From assembly GCA_026169535.1 (NCBI GenBank), contig JAPFCU010000017.1:1-55711 (forward strand): a DNA stretch of 55,711 nucleotides. The letters are read 5' to 3'. The notes under the pieces were generated by a model. The model had not been told where the DNA came from. It did not search any database and saw only the letters and a program-made list of their open reading frames with translations. Below are positions 8,677-16,984 of this stretch, piece after piece (position 1 is the stretch's first letter; every line of letters starts with the position of its first letter). Made by a program: the position numbers and the translations under genes. This DNA is from Blautia sp. GTDB taxonomy: Bacteria; Bacillota; Clostridia; Lachnospirales; Lachnospiraceae.

Positions 8677-9327
8677 TCACGAATGCTGTCTTGTATAAAT
8701 TTTCAGGCAGACCCAGTAACTTCCTGCCATCAGAAGTCCTCCCAGGATCAAAGCAATCCCTGTCAGGATCCTCGGATCTGTCTGAAAAATTCTACTTATC
8801 CACTGACCGCGGCTGGTCAAACCATAAAATCCAGCAGTGACAATAACCATCCCCACATAAAGAATAGTTCCCTTTTTATTTCCCAGCAGATAAAATCCAA
8901 TACTGAATACTGCTGTTGCAATCAGCGATACTGCAATGCCGGCTGCCACATAAAACATTCCTGTCCGGATATCCACTGTTTTTCCCAGATATACATAGCC
9001 CAGTACCATTATCACAGAAATCACTGTGTTGATCCCCATATAAATAAAATTATCAATAAAACGCGCCAGAATAATCTCTTTCTTTGTAACCGGATAAGTC
9101 AGCATGATCTCGTCAAACTGGACCTTTTCATCCTGTTCCAGCGCCATCTGAAAAACAGAGATTGTAGTCATTGGAATACATACTACCACAAACAGCATCA
9201 TCATATACCTGTTTTGCCCCATAAGGACTGCAAGTATAATCATTGCCAGATATCCCAGAATATTACTCAGCAAATTTTTAGGAATACAAAATGTATCATA
9301 AAAATCCTTTTTCACAATTCCCCACAT
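8677..9327 (-). CDS. ABC-2 type transporter permease
   Basis: The 216-aa protein has about six hydrophobic segments and starts with a short cytoplasmic stretch (MWGIVKKDFYDTF) typical of small ABC-2 permeases. The loop VQFDEIMLTYPVTKKEIILAR matches the cytoplasmic coupling-helix region of this family. Its start is 1 bp from the stop of the ATP-binding subunit gene, so the two are translationally coupled. With the preceding GntR gene this forms a YtrA-YtrB-type cassette; such sets respond to cell-envelope antibiotics in Bacillus. The substrate here is unknown. Confidence 0.85.
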   Translation of the reverse strand: MWGIVKKDFYDTFCIPKNLLSNILGYLAMIILAVLMGQNRYMMMLFVVVCIPMTTISVFQMALEQDEKVQFDEIMLTYPVTKKEIILARFIDNFIYMGINTVISVIMVLGYVYLGKTVDIRTGMFYVAAGIAVSLIATAVFSIGFYLLGNKKGTILYVGMVIVTAGFYGLTSRGQWISRIFQTDPRILTGIALILGGLLMAGSYWVCLKIYTRQHS

Positions 9328-9328
9328 A

Positions 9329-10186
9329 CTATGCCTCTCCTTTCACATACATCAGCATAATGTCTTCCACAGATGCCTTTTCCATTTCCAGATCCGGAAA
9401 AACACTTAAAATCCCGTTCCTGTTTCTTACCAGAACCTTATATTCATAAGGTTCCTTTTTAAATGAAACGATATCCTCCTCCCGAAGCGACTCGAAAAAG
9501 TCTTTTCCACAATGCAGAACTCCATAATCATTCTGCAGCTCATCATAGCTTTTTACAAACTGAAGCTTTCCTTCATGAAGAAAGGCAATATAATCTGCCA
9601 CCTTGTCAAGATCGCTGGTAATATGTGAAGAGATCACCACCGTATGATCTTCCTCCTCTGTAAATTCCCGGATCAGTTCCAGAATTTCGTCCCGAAAAAC
9701 AGGATCCAGACCACTGGTTGCTTCATCCAGAATCAGAAGTCTGGGCTTATGACTGAAGGCTATGGCAAACTCCAGCTTCATTTTCATTCCTTTGGAAAAC
9801 TTTTTCAGCTTTTTATCTGAAGGAAGTCCAAATCGAGATAAATAAGCTTCATACTTCTCCATATCCCAGTTCCGGTAAACTTTTTTCAGCATCTTTCCAA
9901 TAAATGCCGGTGTATATTCCGGATTGTAATGGCTGACGTCAAAGATAACGGCAATATCCTCTTTAATCTCCTTCTCCTGATTTCTTAACTGCTTCCCCAG
10001 AAGTTCTATCTTTTCATATTCTGCCTTTATCAGCCCAAGCATAGACTGGATCAAAGTAGACTTTCCGGCTCCGTTTTCTCCTATAAGCCCCAGAACCGTT
10101 CCCCGGGGAACATTCAGGCTTAAATTCTTCAGGGAAAAATCTCTGTATTCTTTTGACAGATTCCTTATCTCAATTGCATTTTCCAT
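9329..10186 (-). CDS. ABC transporter ATP-binding protein (YtrB/BcrA-like)
   Basis: The 285-aa ATPase has Walker A GENGAGKST (about residues 35-45), signature FSKGMKMKLEFA, Walker B LLILDEATSGLDP and an H-loop in VVISSHITSDLDK. The region after about 220 is a C-terminal extension common in BcrA- and YtrB-like subunits. The ATG at 10186 is preferred over the one immediately upstream (10189) because it gives better spacing from the GAGG site. It lies between a GntR regulator gene and its permease gene in one operon. Confidence 0.9.
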   Translation of the reverse strand: MENAIEIRNLSKEYRDFSLKNLSLNVPRGTVLGLIGENGAGKSTLIQSMLGLIKAEYEKIELLGKQLRNQEKEIKEDIAVIFDVSHYNPEYTPAFIGKMLKKVYRNWDMEKYEAYLSRFGLPSDKKLKKFSKGMKMKLEFAIAFSHKPRLLILDEATSGLDPVFRDEILELIREFTEEEDHTVVISSHITSDLDKVADYIAFLHEGKLQFVKSYDELQNDYGVLHCGKDFFESLREEDIVSFKKEPYEYKVLVRNRNGILSVFPDLEMEKASVEDIMLMYVKGEA

Positions 10187-10211
10187 CATATACCTCACAC
10201 ACCTTTACGTC

Positions 10212-10583
10212 TTATTCGCTGTAAAGCAGCTCCAGACTTTCTTTCAGAGAATCCAGAGACACACTGTTCTGTTTCGCCAGCTCACATGCTTCTGTTAAAT
10301 ATTCTTCAATCTTTCTCAGATTCTCCTCTCGTATAAAGTCCTGATTTTGTGCAGATACAAACGTCCCTTTTGCCGGAACTGTCACAATAAATCCGTCCTT
10401 TACAAGATCGTCATAGGCTCTCTGAGTTGTAATGACACTGACGTGGAGTTCCTTTGCCAGCTTTCGCATAGACGGCATAGGATCTCCCGGTTTCAGCTCC
10501 CCGCTCATGATCATTCCCTTGATCTGTGAAGTGATCTGTTCATAGATTGGCTTCGTACTGACATTGCTTAAAATTATTTCCAT
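10212..10583 (-). CDS. GntR family regulator, YtrA subfamily
   Basis: The 123-aa protein has a GntR winged HTH (about residues 10-75: IYEQITSQIKGMIMSGELKP, PSMRKLAKELHVSVITTQRA, GFIVTVPAKGTFV) and a short C-terminal helix instead of a large effector domain. That is the YtrA layout, where the gene is the first of an ABC transporter operon and represses it. ATG 10583 follows AGGA with 9-base spacing; the upstream TTG at 10589 would be only 3 bases from it. Confidence 0.9.
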   Translation of the reverse strand: MEIILSNVSTKPIYEQITSQIKGMIMSGELKPGDPMPSMRKLAKELHVSVITTQRAYDDLVKDGFIVTVPAKGTFVSAQNQDFIREENLRKIEEYLTEACELAKQNSVSLDSLKESLELLYSE

Positions 10584-10659
10584 ATTCAATCATCCTGTAC
10601 CTTTTACTTGAAACAGAACCTGTGCACCGGTTCTGAATCTGTACTTATGTTGCAAGTAC

Positions 10660-10688
10660 AGTATATACTATAATGTGCATACTGTCAA
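10660..10688 (-). promoter_or_regulatory. sigma-A promoter of the GntR-ABC operon
   Basis: Minus strand: -35 TTGACA (10683-10688), 17-bp spacer, -10 TATACT (10660-10665), a near-consensus pair about 80 bases before the gntR start. Partial dyads rich in GTATA and TGTAC around the -10 (10645-10665) may be the repressor site. Confidence 0.8.
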
Positions 10689-10714
10689 TATCAAACATAT
10701 ACAGTATGTGACAA

Positions 10715-10756
10715 AAAAACACCGGTTTCCCTTTTTGTAAAGAAACCGGTGTTTTT
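10715..10756 (-). terminator. rho-independent terminator of feoAB
   Basis: A perfect 15-bp stem pairs 10715-10729 with 10742-10756 around a 12-base loop. It ends in a T run on the minus strand, 8 bases past the stop codon of the FeoAB gene, and insulates the gntR promoter. Confidence 0.9.
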
Positions 10757-10763
10757 CGCTTAT

Positions 10764-13109
10764 TTAAAAAATCCCGCCAATCAGATAAACTGCCAGTGCA
10801 GCCACCCACGCGATCACACACTGTCCAACCACTACGCCCACAGCCCATTTGCCGCCCAGTTCTCTTTTGATAGCTGCAATTGCCGCAACACAGGGTGTAT
10901 AAAGAAGACAGAACACAAGAAGGCTTGCCGCTGCCAGAGGGGTAATGGCTGCCAGCAATGCTTCTGTACTTCCAAACAGTACAGAAAGTGTTGAAACCAC
11001 GCTTTCCTTTGCCATAAAACCTGTGATCAGAGCAGTAGAGATCCTCCAGTCTCCAAATCCCATAGGCTTAAATACAGGAGCAATCGCGCCTGCCAGCATG
11101 GCAAGAATACTGTCTTTCGAATCCGTTACAATGTTCAAATGCATATCAAAGGTCTGTAAAAACCAGATAGCAAGTGTCGCAAGAAAGATCACAGTAAATG
11201 CTCTCTGAAGGAAGTCCTTTGCTTTATCCCACAGAAGATGCCCTACATTTTTTGCTCCCGGCATACGATAATTTGGAAGCTCCATAACAAACGGAACTGC
11301 CTCTCCGCTGAACATGGTACGACGGAGCAAAAGTGCCATCAGGATTCCCATAACAATGCCCCCAAAGTACAAAAGAATCATTACCAGTGCACTGTTTTCC
11401 GGGAAAAATGCCGCTGCAAAAAATCCATAAATAGGAAGCTTCGCAGAACAGCTCATAAATGGTGTCAGAAGAATTGTCATCCTTCTATCCCTCTCAGAAG
11501 GGAGGGTTCTGCTTGCCATAACTCCTGGTACAGTACATCCAAAACCGATCAGCATAGGAACAATACTTCTGCCGGAAAGCCCTATCTTTCTCAGCAGCTT
11601 GTCCATCACAAAGGCAACTCTTGCCATATATCCGCTGTCCTCCAGAAGGGACAGAAAAAAGAACAAGGTTACAATAATAGGAAGAAAGCTCAGCACACTT
11701 CCCACACCATTAAAGATGCCGTCCATCACAAGTGACTGAAGCACACTATTTACATGGGCAGCAGTCATAAGCTGATCCACATAACCGCCTAAAGCAGTGA
11801 TCCCCATATCCAGGATGTTGGCAAGAAACGCCCCGATCACTCCGAATGTCAGATAAAAAACAAGAGCCATAATACCGATAAAACATGGGATCGCCGTATA
11901 TTTTCCAGTAAGGATCCTGTCAATCTTCGTACTTCTGATATGCTCCTTGCTTTCTTTTGGCTTAACTACAGAATCATCACAGACCTTCTCAATAAAATCA
12001 AATCGCATATGTGCAATGGCTGCAGATCGGTCAAGACCACGTTCTGTTTCCATTTGTTTGACAATGTGTTCCAGCATTTCCTTTTCATTCTGATCCAGAT
12101 TCAGTTTTTCAAGAATCAGCTCGTCTCCCTCAGCAAGTTTAGCTGCTGCAAACCGAACAGGGATCTCTGCTTCTCTGGCATGATCCTCGATCAGATGCAT
12201 AATCGCATGGAGACATCTATGTACGGCTCCTCCATCATCCTCCACATCACAATAGTCCATTTTTTCTGGTTTTTCCTGATATTTGGCAACATGAAGTGCA
12301 TGACTGACAAGCTCATCAATACCCTCATTTTTTGCCGCAGAAATCGGAACAACCGGGATTCCAAGCATTTCCTCCATACGGTTGATGTTTATGGAACCGC
12401 CGTTTTCTCTTACCTCATCCATCATGTTCAAAGCAAGGACCATAGGAATATCCAGCTCCATCAGCTGCATGGTAAGGTAAAGATTTCTTTCAATATTTGT
12501 TGCATCTACGATATTGATGATACCTCTGGGATGCTCATTCAACACAAAATTCCTGGTTACAATCTCTTCACTTGAGTACGGAGACATGGAATAAATGCCC
12601 GGAAGATCCGTTACCAGCGTATTGCTGTTCCCACAAATAGAACCATCCTTTCTGTCTACCGTAACACCTGGAAAGTTTCCTACATGCTGGTTAGAACCTG
12701 TCAGCTGGTTAAAAAGCGTAGTCTTTCCACAGTTCTGATTTCCCGCCAGAGCAAAGGTAAGAAGCTCTCCATCCGGAAGAGGGTTTTCTGTTTTTTTATA
12801 ATGGAATTTACCTCCTTCGCCAAGTCCCGGGTGAGGGATAGGCTCAGTTGAACACCTCTTTTTTTCGGCAGGCACACCTGCATCTCTTATATTCTCTATC
12901 TCAATTTTTTCCGCATCAGCAAGGCGGAGAGTAAGCTCATAACTGTGGATACGCAGCTCCATGGGATCTCCCATAGGTGCATATTTGACCATGGTCACAT
13001 CTCCCTGAGGAATCAGTCCCATATCCAGGAAATGCTGTCTTAATGCCCCTTCACCGCCTACAGAACGTATCGTTGCCGTCTTTCCGATCGGCAGATCCTT
13101 TAGCGTCAT
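10764..13109 (-). CDS. feoB: ferrous iron transporter, FeoA-FeoB fusion
   Basis: The 781-aa protein starts with a FeoA-type SH3-like domain (about residues 1-75: LKDLPIGKTATI, LRQHFLDMGLIPQG), a linker, and then a full FeoB. The G domain shows G1 GNQNCGKTTLFNQ (about 133), G3 DLPGIYS and G4 NMMD. From about 400 the membrane part carries the two gate regions, with Cys in GFGCTVPGVMASRTL and FMSCSAKLPIYG. FeoB imports Fe(II) across the cytoplasmic membrane and FeoA supports it; here they are one chain, as in several Clostridia and Bacteroidetes. No feoC is nearby. A perfect palindrome covers the promoter, suggesting metal- or redox-responsive repression. Confidence 0.95.
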   Translation of the reverse strand: MTLKDLPIGKTATIRSVGGEGALRQHFLDMGLIPQGDVTMVKYAPMGDPMELRIHSYELTLRLADAEKIEIENIRDAGVPAEKKRCSTEPIPHPGLGEGGKFHYKKTENPLPDGELLTFALAGNQNCGKTTLFNQLTGSNQHVGNFPGVTVDRKDGSICGNSNTLVTDLPGIYSMSPYSSEEIVTRNFVLNEHPRGIINIVDATNIERNLYLTMQLMELDIPMVLALNMMDEVRENGGSININRMEEMLGIPVVPISAAKNEGIDELVSHALHVAKYQEKPEKMDYCDVEDDGGAVHRCLHAIMHLIEDHAREAEIPVRFAAAKLAEGDELILEKLNLDQNEKEMLEHIVKQMETERGLDRSAAIAHMRFDFIEKVCDDSVVKPKESKEHIRSTKIDRILTGKYTAIPCFIGIMALVFYLTFGVIGAFLANILDMGITALGGYVDQLMTAAHVNSVLQSLVMDGIFNGVGSVLSFLPIIVTLFFFLSLLEDSGYMARVAFVMDKLLRKIGLSGRSIVPMLIGFGCTVPGVMASRTLPSERDRRMTILLTPFMSCSAKLPIYGFFAAAFFPENSALVMILLYFGGIVMGILMALLLRRTMFSGEAVPFVMELPNYRMPGAKNVGHLLWDKAKDFLQRAFTVIFLATLAIWFLQTFDMHLNIVTDSKDSILAMLAGAIAPVFKPMGFGDWRISTALITGFMAKESVVSTLSVLFGSTEALLAAITPLAAASLLVFCLLYTPCVAAIAAIKRELGGKWAVGVVVGQCVIAWVAALAVYLIGGIF

Positions 13110-13160
13110 TTGTTTTTCCTCTTTTCACTTTTGTTATAATTATTGCATAAACAACTACTG

Positions 13161-13186
13161 TTTGTCATAAACAACTTTATGACAAA
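13161..13186. promoter_or_regulatory. palindromic operator candidate over the feoAB promoter
   Basis: Two perfect 11-base arms, TTTGTCATAAA (13161-13171) and TTTATGACAAA (13176-13186), flank CAAC. The right half overlaps the -10 hexamer. In addition CATAAACAACT occurs as a direct repeat at 13146 and 13166, 20 bp apart. The arms do not match the usual Fur box; a DtxR/MntR-type or other iron regulator is possible (inference). Confidence 0.6.
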
Positions 13187-13202
13187 TCCATGTATTTGTC
13201 AA
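13174..13202 (-). promoter_or_regulatory. sigma-A promoter of feoAB
   Basis: Minus strand: consensus -35 TTGACA (13197-13202), 17-bp spacer, -10 TAAAGT (13174-13179), about 65 bases before the feoAB start. The -10 is embedded in the palindrome at 13161-13186. Confidence 0.65.
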
Positions 13203-13298
13203 TAGAAAAGCCCTTTATTTTTTTGACAATATGACCAGTGTTTTTTCCTTACGAAAGCTTTATAATAAACCTCAGATTTATATCAGGAGGAACAGATT

Positions 13299-14966
13299 AT
13301 GGAACGTAAATGGTGGCATGATAAGGTTGCTTATCAGATCTATCCAAAAAGCTTTTTTGACTCAAACGGGGACGGAATCGGAGATATTCCCGGAATTATA
13401 CAAAAACTGGATTATCTGAAAGATCTGGGCGTGGATATTTTATGGATATCTCCCTGTTACCCTTCCCCTTTTGCAGATCAGGGCTATGATATTTCGGATT
13501 ATTATGACATTCATCCCGCTTTCGGAACGCTGAAAGATATGGACCGTCTAATTGAAGAAGCACGCAAAAGAGAAATGTATATTCTCCTGGACCTTGTAGT
13601 AAACCATTGCTCAGATGAACATGAATGGTTTCAAAAAGCCTGCGCGGATCCTGACGGAAAATATGGTAATTTCTTCTATATTGAAAACTGTAAAGACGAC
13701 AAACTTCCCTGCAACTGGCGCAGTTACTTTGGAGGATCTGTATGGGAGCCTCTGCCCGGTCATCCGGATAAACAGTATCTTCACCTTTTTCACAAAAAAC
13801 AGCCGGATCTGAACTGGGAAAACCCGGAAGTACGCGAAGAAGTGTACAAAAATATCAACTGGTGGCTGGACAGAGGTCTCCGCGGTTTCCGCATTGATGC
13901 TATCATCAATATTAAGAAAAAACTGCCTTATAAAGATTATCCTGCAGACCGTCCAGACGGACTTTCCTGTGTGGATCATATGCTGGCAGATGCTCAGGGT
14001 GTAGGAGAATTTCTGGGAGAGATGCGAGACCGAGGCTTTGCCTCTCATGAAGCTTTTACTGTAGGAGAAGTCTTTAATGAAAAGGATGAAGAACTTCCGG
14101 ATTTTATTGGTGACAATGGATATTTTTCTACTATGTTTGACTTTGCTCCGGTTGTTTTTGGAGGCAGCAGCAAAGGCTGGTATGACCGTAAAAGAATCAC
14201 TCCTGACGACTATAAACGCTGCTGTTTCCACTCTCAGAAGCGTATTGGAGACATTGGTTTTCTTTCTAACATCATTGAAAATCATGATGAACCAAGAGGA
14301 GTCAGCTATTATATTCCCGATGGAGAAACCAGCCTTCACAGCAAAAAAATGCTGGCTGTCATGTACTTTATGCTGAAAGGTCTGCCCTTTATCTATCAGG
14401 GCCAGGAAATCGGTATGGAAAATATGAAGTTCTCATCCATTGACCAGATTGATGACATCAGTACTATTGATGAATACCATGTGGCACGAAATGCCGGCTG
14501 CACAAAAGAAGAGGCACTGAAATGCATTTCTCTTTACAGCCGGGATAATGCACGTACCCCCATGCAGTGGGATTCCTCGGAAAACGCCGGATTCTCTTCT
14601 GGAAAGCCATGGCTTAACGTGAATCCCAATTATAATAATATCAATGTAAAAAAACAGTGGAACGATCCTGATTCTCTGCTTTCTTTTTACAAAGAATTAA
14701 TTGCGCTTCGCAAAAATCCCCTGTACAGAGAGACCATTGTTTATGGTGATCTGATCCCCTACCTGGAAGACCGTCACAACCTGATGGCATACTTCCGAAA
14801 AGGAGAAAGAACTCTGCTTGTGGCAGGAAATTTCCAAAAGAAATCCCAGGATATCCAGCTTCCCCAAAAGTGCCAAAAAGTTCTCCTGAATAATTATCCG
14901 AATGCAGACATCACAGATCGTGTCCTGCATCTGAAGGACTATCAGGCCGTAATTCTGGAGCTTTGA
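13299..14966 (+). CDS. GH13 alpha-glucosidase (oligo-1,6-glucosidase family)
   Basis: The 555-aa intracellular enzyme (no signal peptide) has the GH13 subfamily 31 layout: N-terminal WWHDKVAYQIYPKSF, domain A and B elements (DLVVNHCSDEHEWF), nucleophile Asp in GFRIDAI (about 203), acid/base Glu in TVGEVF and the third carboxylate in ENHDEPR. It should release glucose from the non-reducing end of malto- or isomalto-oligosaccharides. The residue after the nucleophile is Ala; in this family Val there is associated with alpha-1,6 specificity, so alpha-1,4 links may be preferred (inference). ATG 13299 follows CAGGAGG. A TATAAT lies at 13261 with a weak -35. The 3' end overlaps the convergent histidine kinase gene by 25 bp. 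Confidence 0.9.
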   Translation: MERKWWHDKVAYQIYPKSFFDSNGDGIGDIPGIIQKLDYLKDLGVDILWISPCYPSPFADQGYDISDYYDIHPAFGTLKDMDRLIEEARKREMYILLDLVVNHCSDEHEWFQKACADPDGKYGNFFYIENCKDDKLPCNWRSYFGGSVWEPLPGHPDKQYLHLFHKKQPDLNWENPEVREEVYKNINWWLDRGLRGFRIDAIINIKKKLPYKDYPADRPDGLSCVDHMLADAQGVGEFLGEMRDRGFASHEAFTVGEVFNEKDEELPDFIGDNGYFSTMFDFAPVVFGGSSKGWYDRKRITPDDYKRCCFHSQKRIGDIGFLSNIIENHDEPRGVSYYIPDGETSLHSKKMLAVMYFMLKGLPFIYQGQEIGMENMKFSSIDQIDDISTIDEYHVARNAGCTKEEALKCISLYSRDNARTPMQWDSSENAGFSSGKPWLNVNPNYNNINVKKQWNDPDSLLSFYKELIALRKNPLYRETIVYGDLIPYLEDRHNLMAYFRKGERTLLVAGNFQKKSQDIQLPQKCQKVLLNNYPNADITDRVLHLKDYQAVILEL

Positions 14967-16222
14967 TTTTTCCCCAGTACGATTCGTACACGAGTTCCCA
15001 GGCCGGTTCTGGAAAGGATCTCAAAATATCCCCCATGCTTGTCCACGATCCATTTGGCGATGGCAAGTCCCAGACCGGTACCCTGGAAACTCCGTACTTC
15101 ATCTGCCCGGTAAAAGCGGTCAAACATGTGTGCTATATCTGCTTCTTCCATACCAATACCAGTATCCTGAACCTGCAGATAAGGAACCCCTTCTCTGGTT
15201 TTTCCAACACTGAAAATAATCTCGTCCCCTTCATGGGTATATTTGGCACTGTTATCTGTCAGAATCCGCACAGCCTGCTTCAGAAGGGTTCCGTCTGCCT
15301 GTACCACAATCTCTTCCTGCGGCTTTCGATAACGATACGGATGTCTTTCATCAATCATCAGCGATTCCTCATAGATCTCTTCCATCAGCTGGGAAAGAAA
15401 AATCTTTTCCAGTGTCAGCTTTGTCTTTCCGCTGTCACCTCTTGCCAGAAAAAGAAGCTGTTCCACCAGGTATTTCATATGTTCAGACTCATGCTGAATA
15501 GCTTCTATGGATTCATTCAGCACCTTCTCATCTCTGCTGCCCCACCGGGCAAGCATATTTGCATATCCCTGAATAACAGCAATAGGCGTCCGAAGCTCAT
15601 GGGAGGCATCATTGACAAACCTTGCCTGCTGTCTGTAGGAGTCCCTCATGCGCATCAGAAGATTGTTCATGGCAGCCTCAATCCCCTGAAGATCAGAATC
15701 TCCAAATGAAAGGATTTCCTGTTCGTTTGGCTGAAGACTGGAAATAGCATCTTCAATCTGCTGATACTTTTCCTCGGAAAAGGTCATCCGGCTCAGTTCA
15801 TCTGCCTTTAAGGCGATCTCATTGATCGGCGCAAGGATACGGCGGATATTTTTTTCTTCCTCCATATAGTCAAAAAAACATCCGATCAATTGGATTGATG
15901 CCACAATCCCAATCAGAATACCAATCACCTGAAGAACAGAAAAGACCGGCAGTTCCAGAAGAAGCTCCCCGTCTGTATCCAGTACCATATAAGTCAGTTC
16001 CTTTATTTTTTCCAAACCCACCAGTCTTCTCTGATGATCCCATACCATTTCTCCCAGACGGGTGATCTCCTGATCGCAGATCCACCCGACACACAGTATC
16101 ACAAAAAGAAACAGATCAAATCCCAGATACATACCAAGTTTTCTTCCGATCCAACTCCAGTGAAGCTTCATAACAATTGAAGACATTCTTTTTGTTTCCG
16201 TATTGACGTTTTTTTCTACCAT
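14942..16222 (-). CDS. sensor histidine kinase (OmpR-partner class)
   Basis: The 426-aa kinase has two membrane segments (about 28-48 and 95-118), a HAMP-like linker, and a short extracytoplasmic loop of about 45 residues, so it may sense through the membrane. The H-box is NDASHELRTPIAVIQGY (about 210), the N-box ILTDNSAKYT, the G1-box QDTGIGM and a G2 GTGLGLAIAK. It resembles ArlS/CssS-type kinases. Its gene starts 3 bases after the stop of the response regulator gene. Its 3' end overlaps the 3' end of the convergent alpha-glucosidase gene by 25 bp. Confidence 0.9.
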   Translation of the reverse strand: MVEKNVNTETKRMSSIVMKLHWSWIGRKLGMYLGFDLFLFVILCVGWICDQEITRLGEMVWDHQRRLVGLEKIKELTYMVLDTDGELLLELPVFSVLQVIGILIGIVASIQLIGCFFDYMEEEKNIRRILAPINEIALKADELSRMTFSEEKYQQIEDAISSLQPNEQEILSFGDSDLQGIEAAMNNLLMRMRDSYRQQARFVNDASHELRTPIAVIQGYANMLARWGSRDEKVLNESIEAIQHESEHMKYLVEQLLFLARGDSGKTKLTLEKIFLSQLMEEIYEESLMIDERHPYRYRKPQEEIVVQADGTLLKQAVRILTDNSAKYTHEGDEIIFSVGKTREGVPYLQVQDTGIGMEEADIAHMFDRFYRADEVRSFQGTGLGLAIAKWIVDKHGGYFEILSRTGLGTRVRIVLGKNQSSRITA

Positions 16223-16225
16223 AAA

Positions 16226-16924
16226 TCATTCCTCTTTGATCACATATCCCACTCCGCGGACAGTACAGATCATTTTTTCCCCATATACCTCATCAATCTT
16301 TGACCGCAGAAAACGAACATATACATCTACGACATTTGTCTCTCCCATATAGTCATAACCACATACTTTTTCCAGAAGGACTTCCCGGGAAAGTACAATA
16401 TTTTTGTTTTCCAGAAGCACCTGGAGCATCCGGAATTCCCGGTTTGTAAGATGGATCTCCTGACCATTCCAGGTAACCTGATGGCGTTTTTCTGACAACC
16501 GGAGATTTTTCCAGCACAGAGTTCCCTCTTCCTGAACAACTACAGCAGACAGTGATGTTCTTCCATGAAGCTTCAGGCCCACACGGATCCTTGCCAGCAG
16601 TTCTTCGATAGCAAAAGGCTTAGTGATATAATCAACAGCGCCTGCATCCAGACCAGCAACCTTATCCATCACTGCATCACGTGCTGTCAGAAGGATCACC
16701 GGTGTCCTTATCTGCTCCTGCTGAAGTCTCCTCAAAACCTCAAGCCCGTTCAGTCCCGGCAGAAGAATATCCAGAAGGATGAGATCATAATTTCCGTCTT
16801 CCGCAAGCATCAGCGCTTCTCTTCCATTCCCGCTTTTGCTTACCTGATAGCCTTCATGAAGAAGCTCCAGTTCTACAAATCGTGCTAGTTTTTCCTCATC
16901 CTCAACAATCAAAATATGTGCCAT
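16226..16924 (-). CDS. OmpR-family response regulator
   Basis: The 232-aa regulator has a receiver domain (about residues 2-118) with acidic residues EDEE, the phosphoacceptor Asp in LILLDILLPG (about 53), and the conserved Thr and Lys in LLTARD and ITKPF. A C-terminal winged HTH follows (about 135-230: LTNREFRMLQVLLENKNIVL, VDVYVRFLRSKID). The sequence is of the ArlR/CsrR kind. It is the first gene of a two-gene operon with the kinase. Its ATG follows a GGGGAAGGGG purine stretch. The regulated genes are not evident. Confidence 0.92.
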   Translation of the reverse strand: MAHILIVEDEEKLARFVELELLHEGYQVSKSGNGREALMLAEDGNYDLILLDILLPGLNGLEVLRRLQQEQIRTPVILLTARDAVMDKVAGLDAGAVDYITKPFAIEELLARIRVGLKLHGRTSLSAVVVQEEGTLCWKNLRLSEKRHQVTWNGQEIHLTNREFRMLQVLLENKNIVLSREVLLEKVCGYDYMGETNVVDVYVRFLRSKIDEVYGEKMICTVRGVGYVIKEE

Positions 16925-16984
16925 TTCCGTGTTCCCCTTCCCCTTATCTTATGGTATAAAATGTCAAGAATGCCAGGCAGCCTG

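Noticed and set aside
13161..13202. Fur box upstream of feoAB
   Set aside because: The palindrome TTTGTCATAAA/TTTATGACAAA does not match the GATAATGATNATCATTATC pattern well enough to name Fur.
13223..13266. TTGACA (13223) and TATAAT (13261) as one promoter for the alpha-glucosidase
   Set aside because: The spacer would be 32 bp. The -10 may be real, but a proper -35 is not visible.
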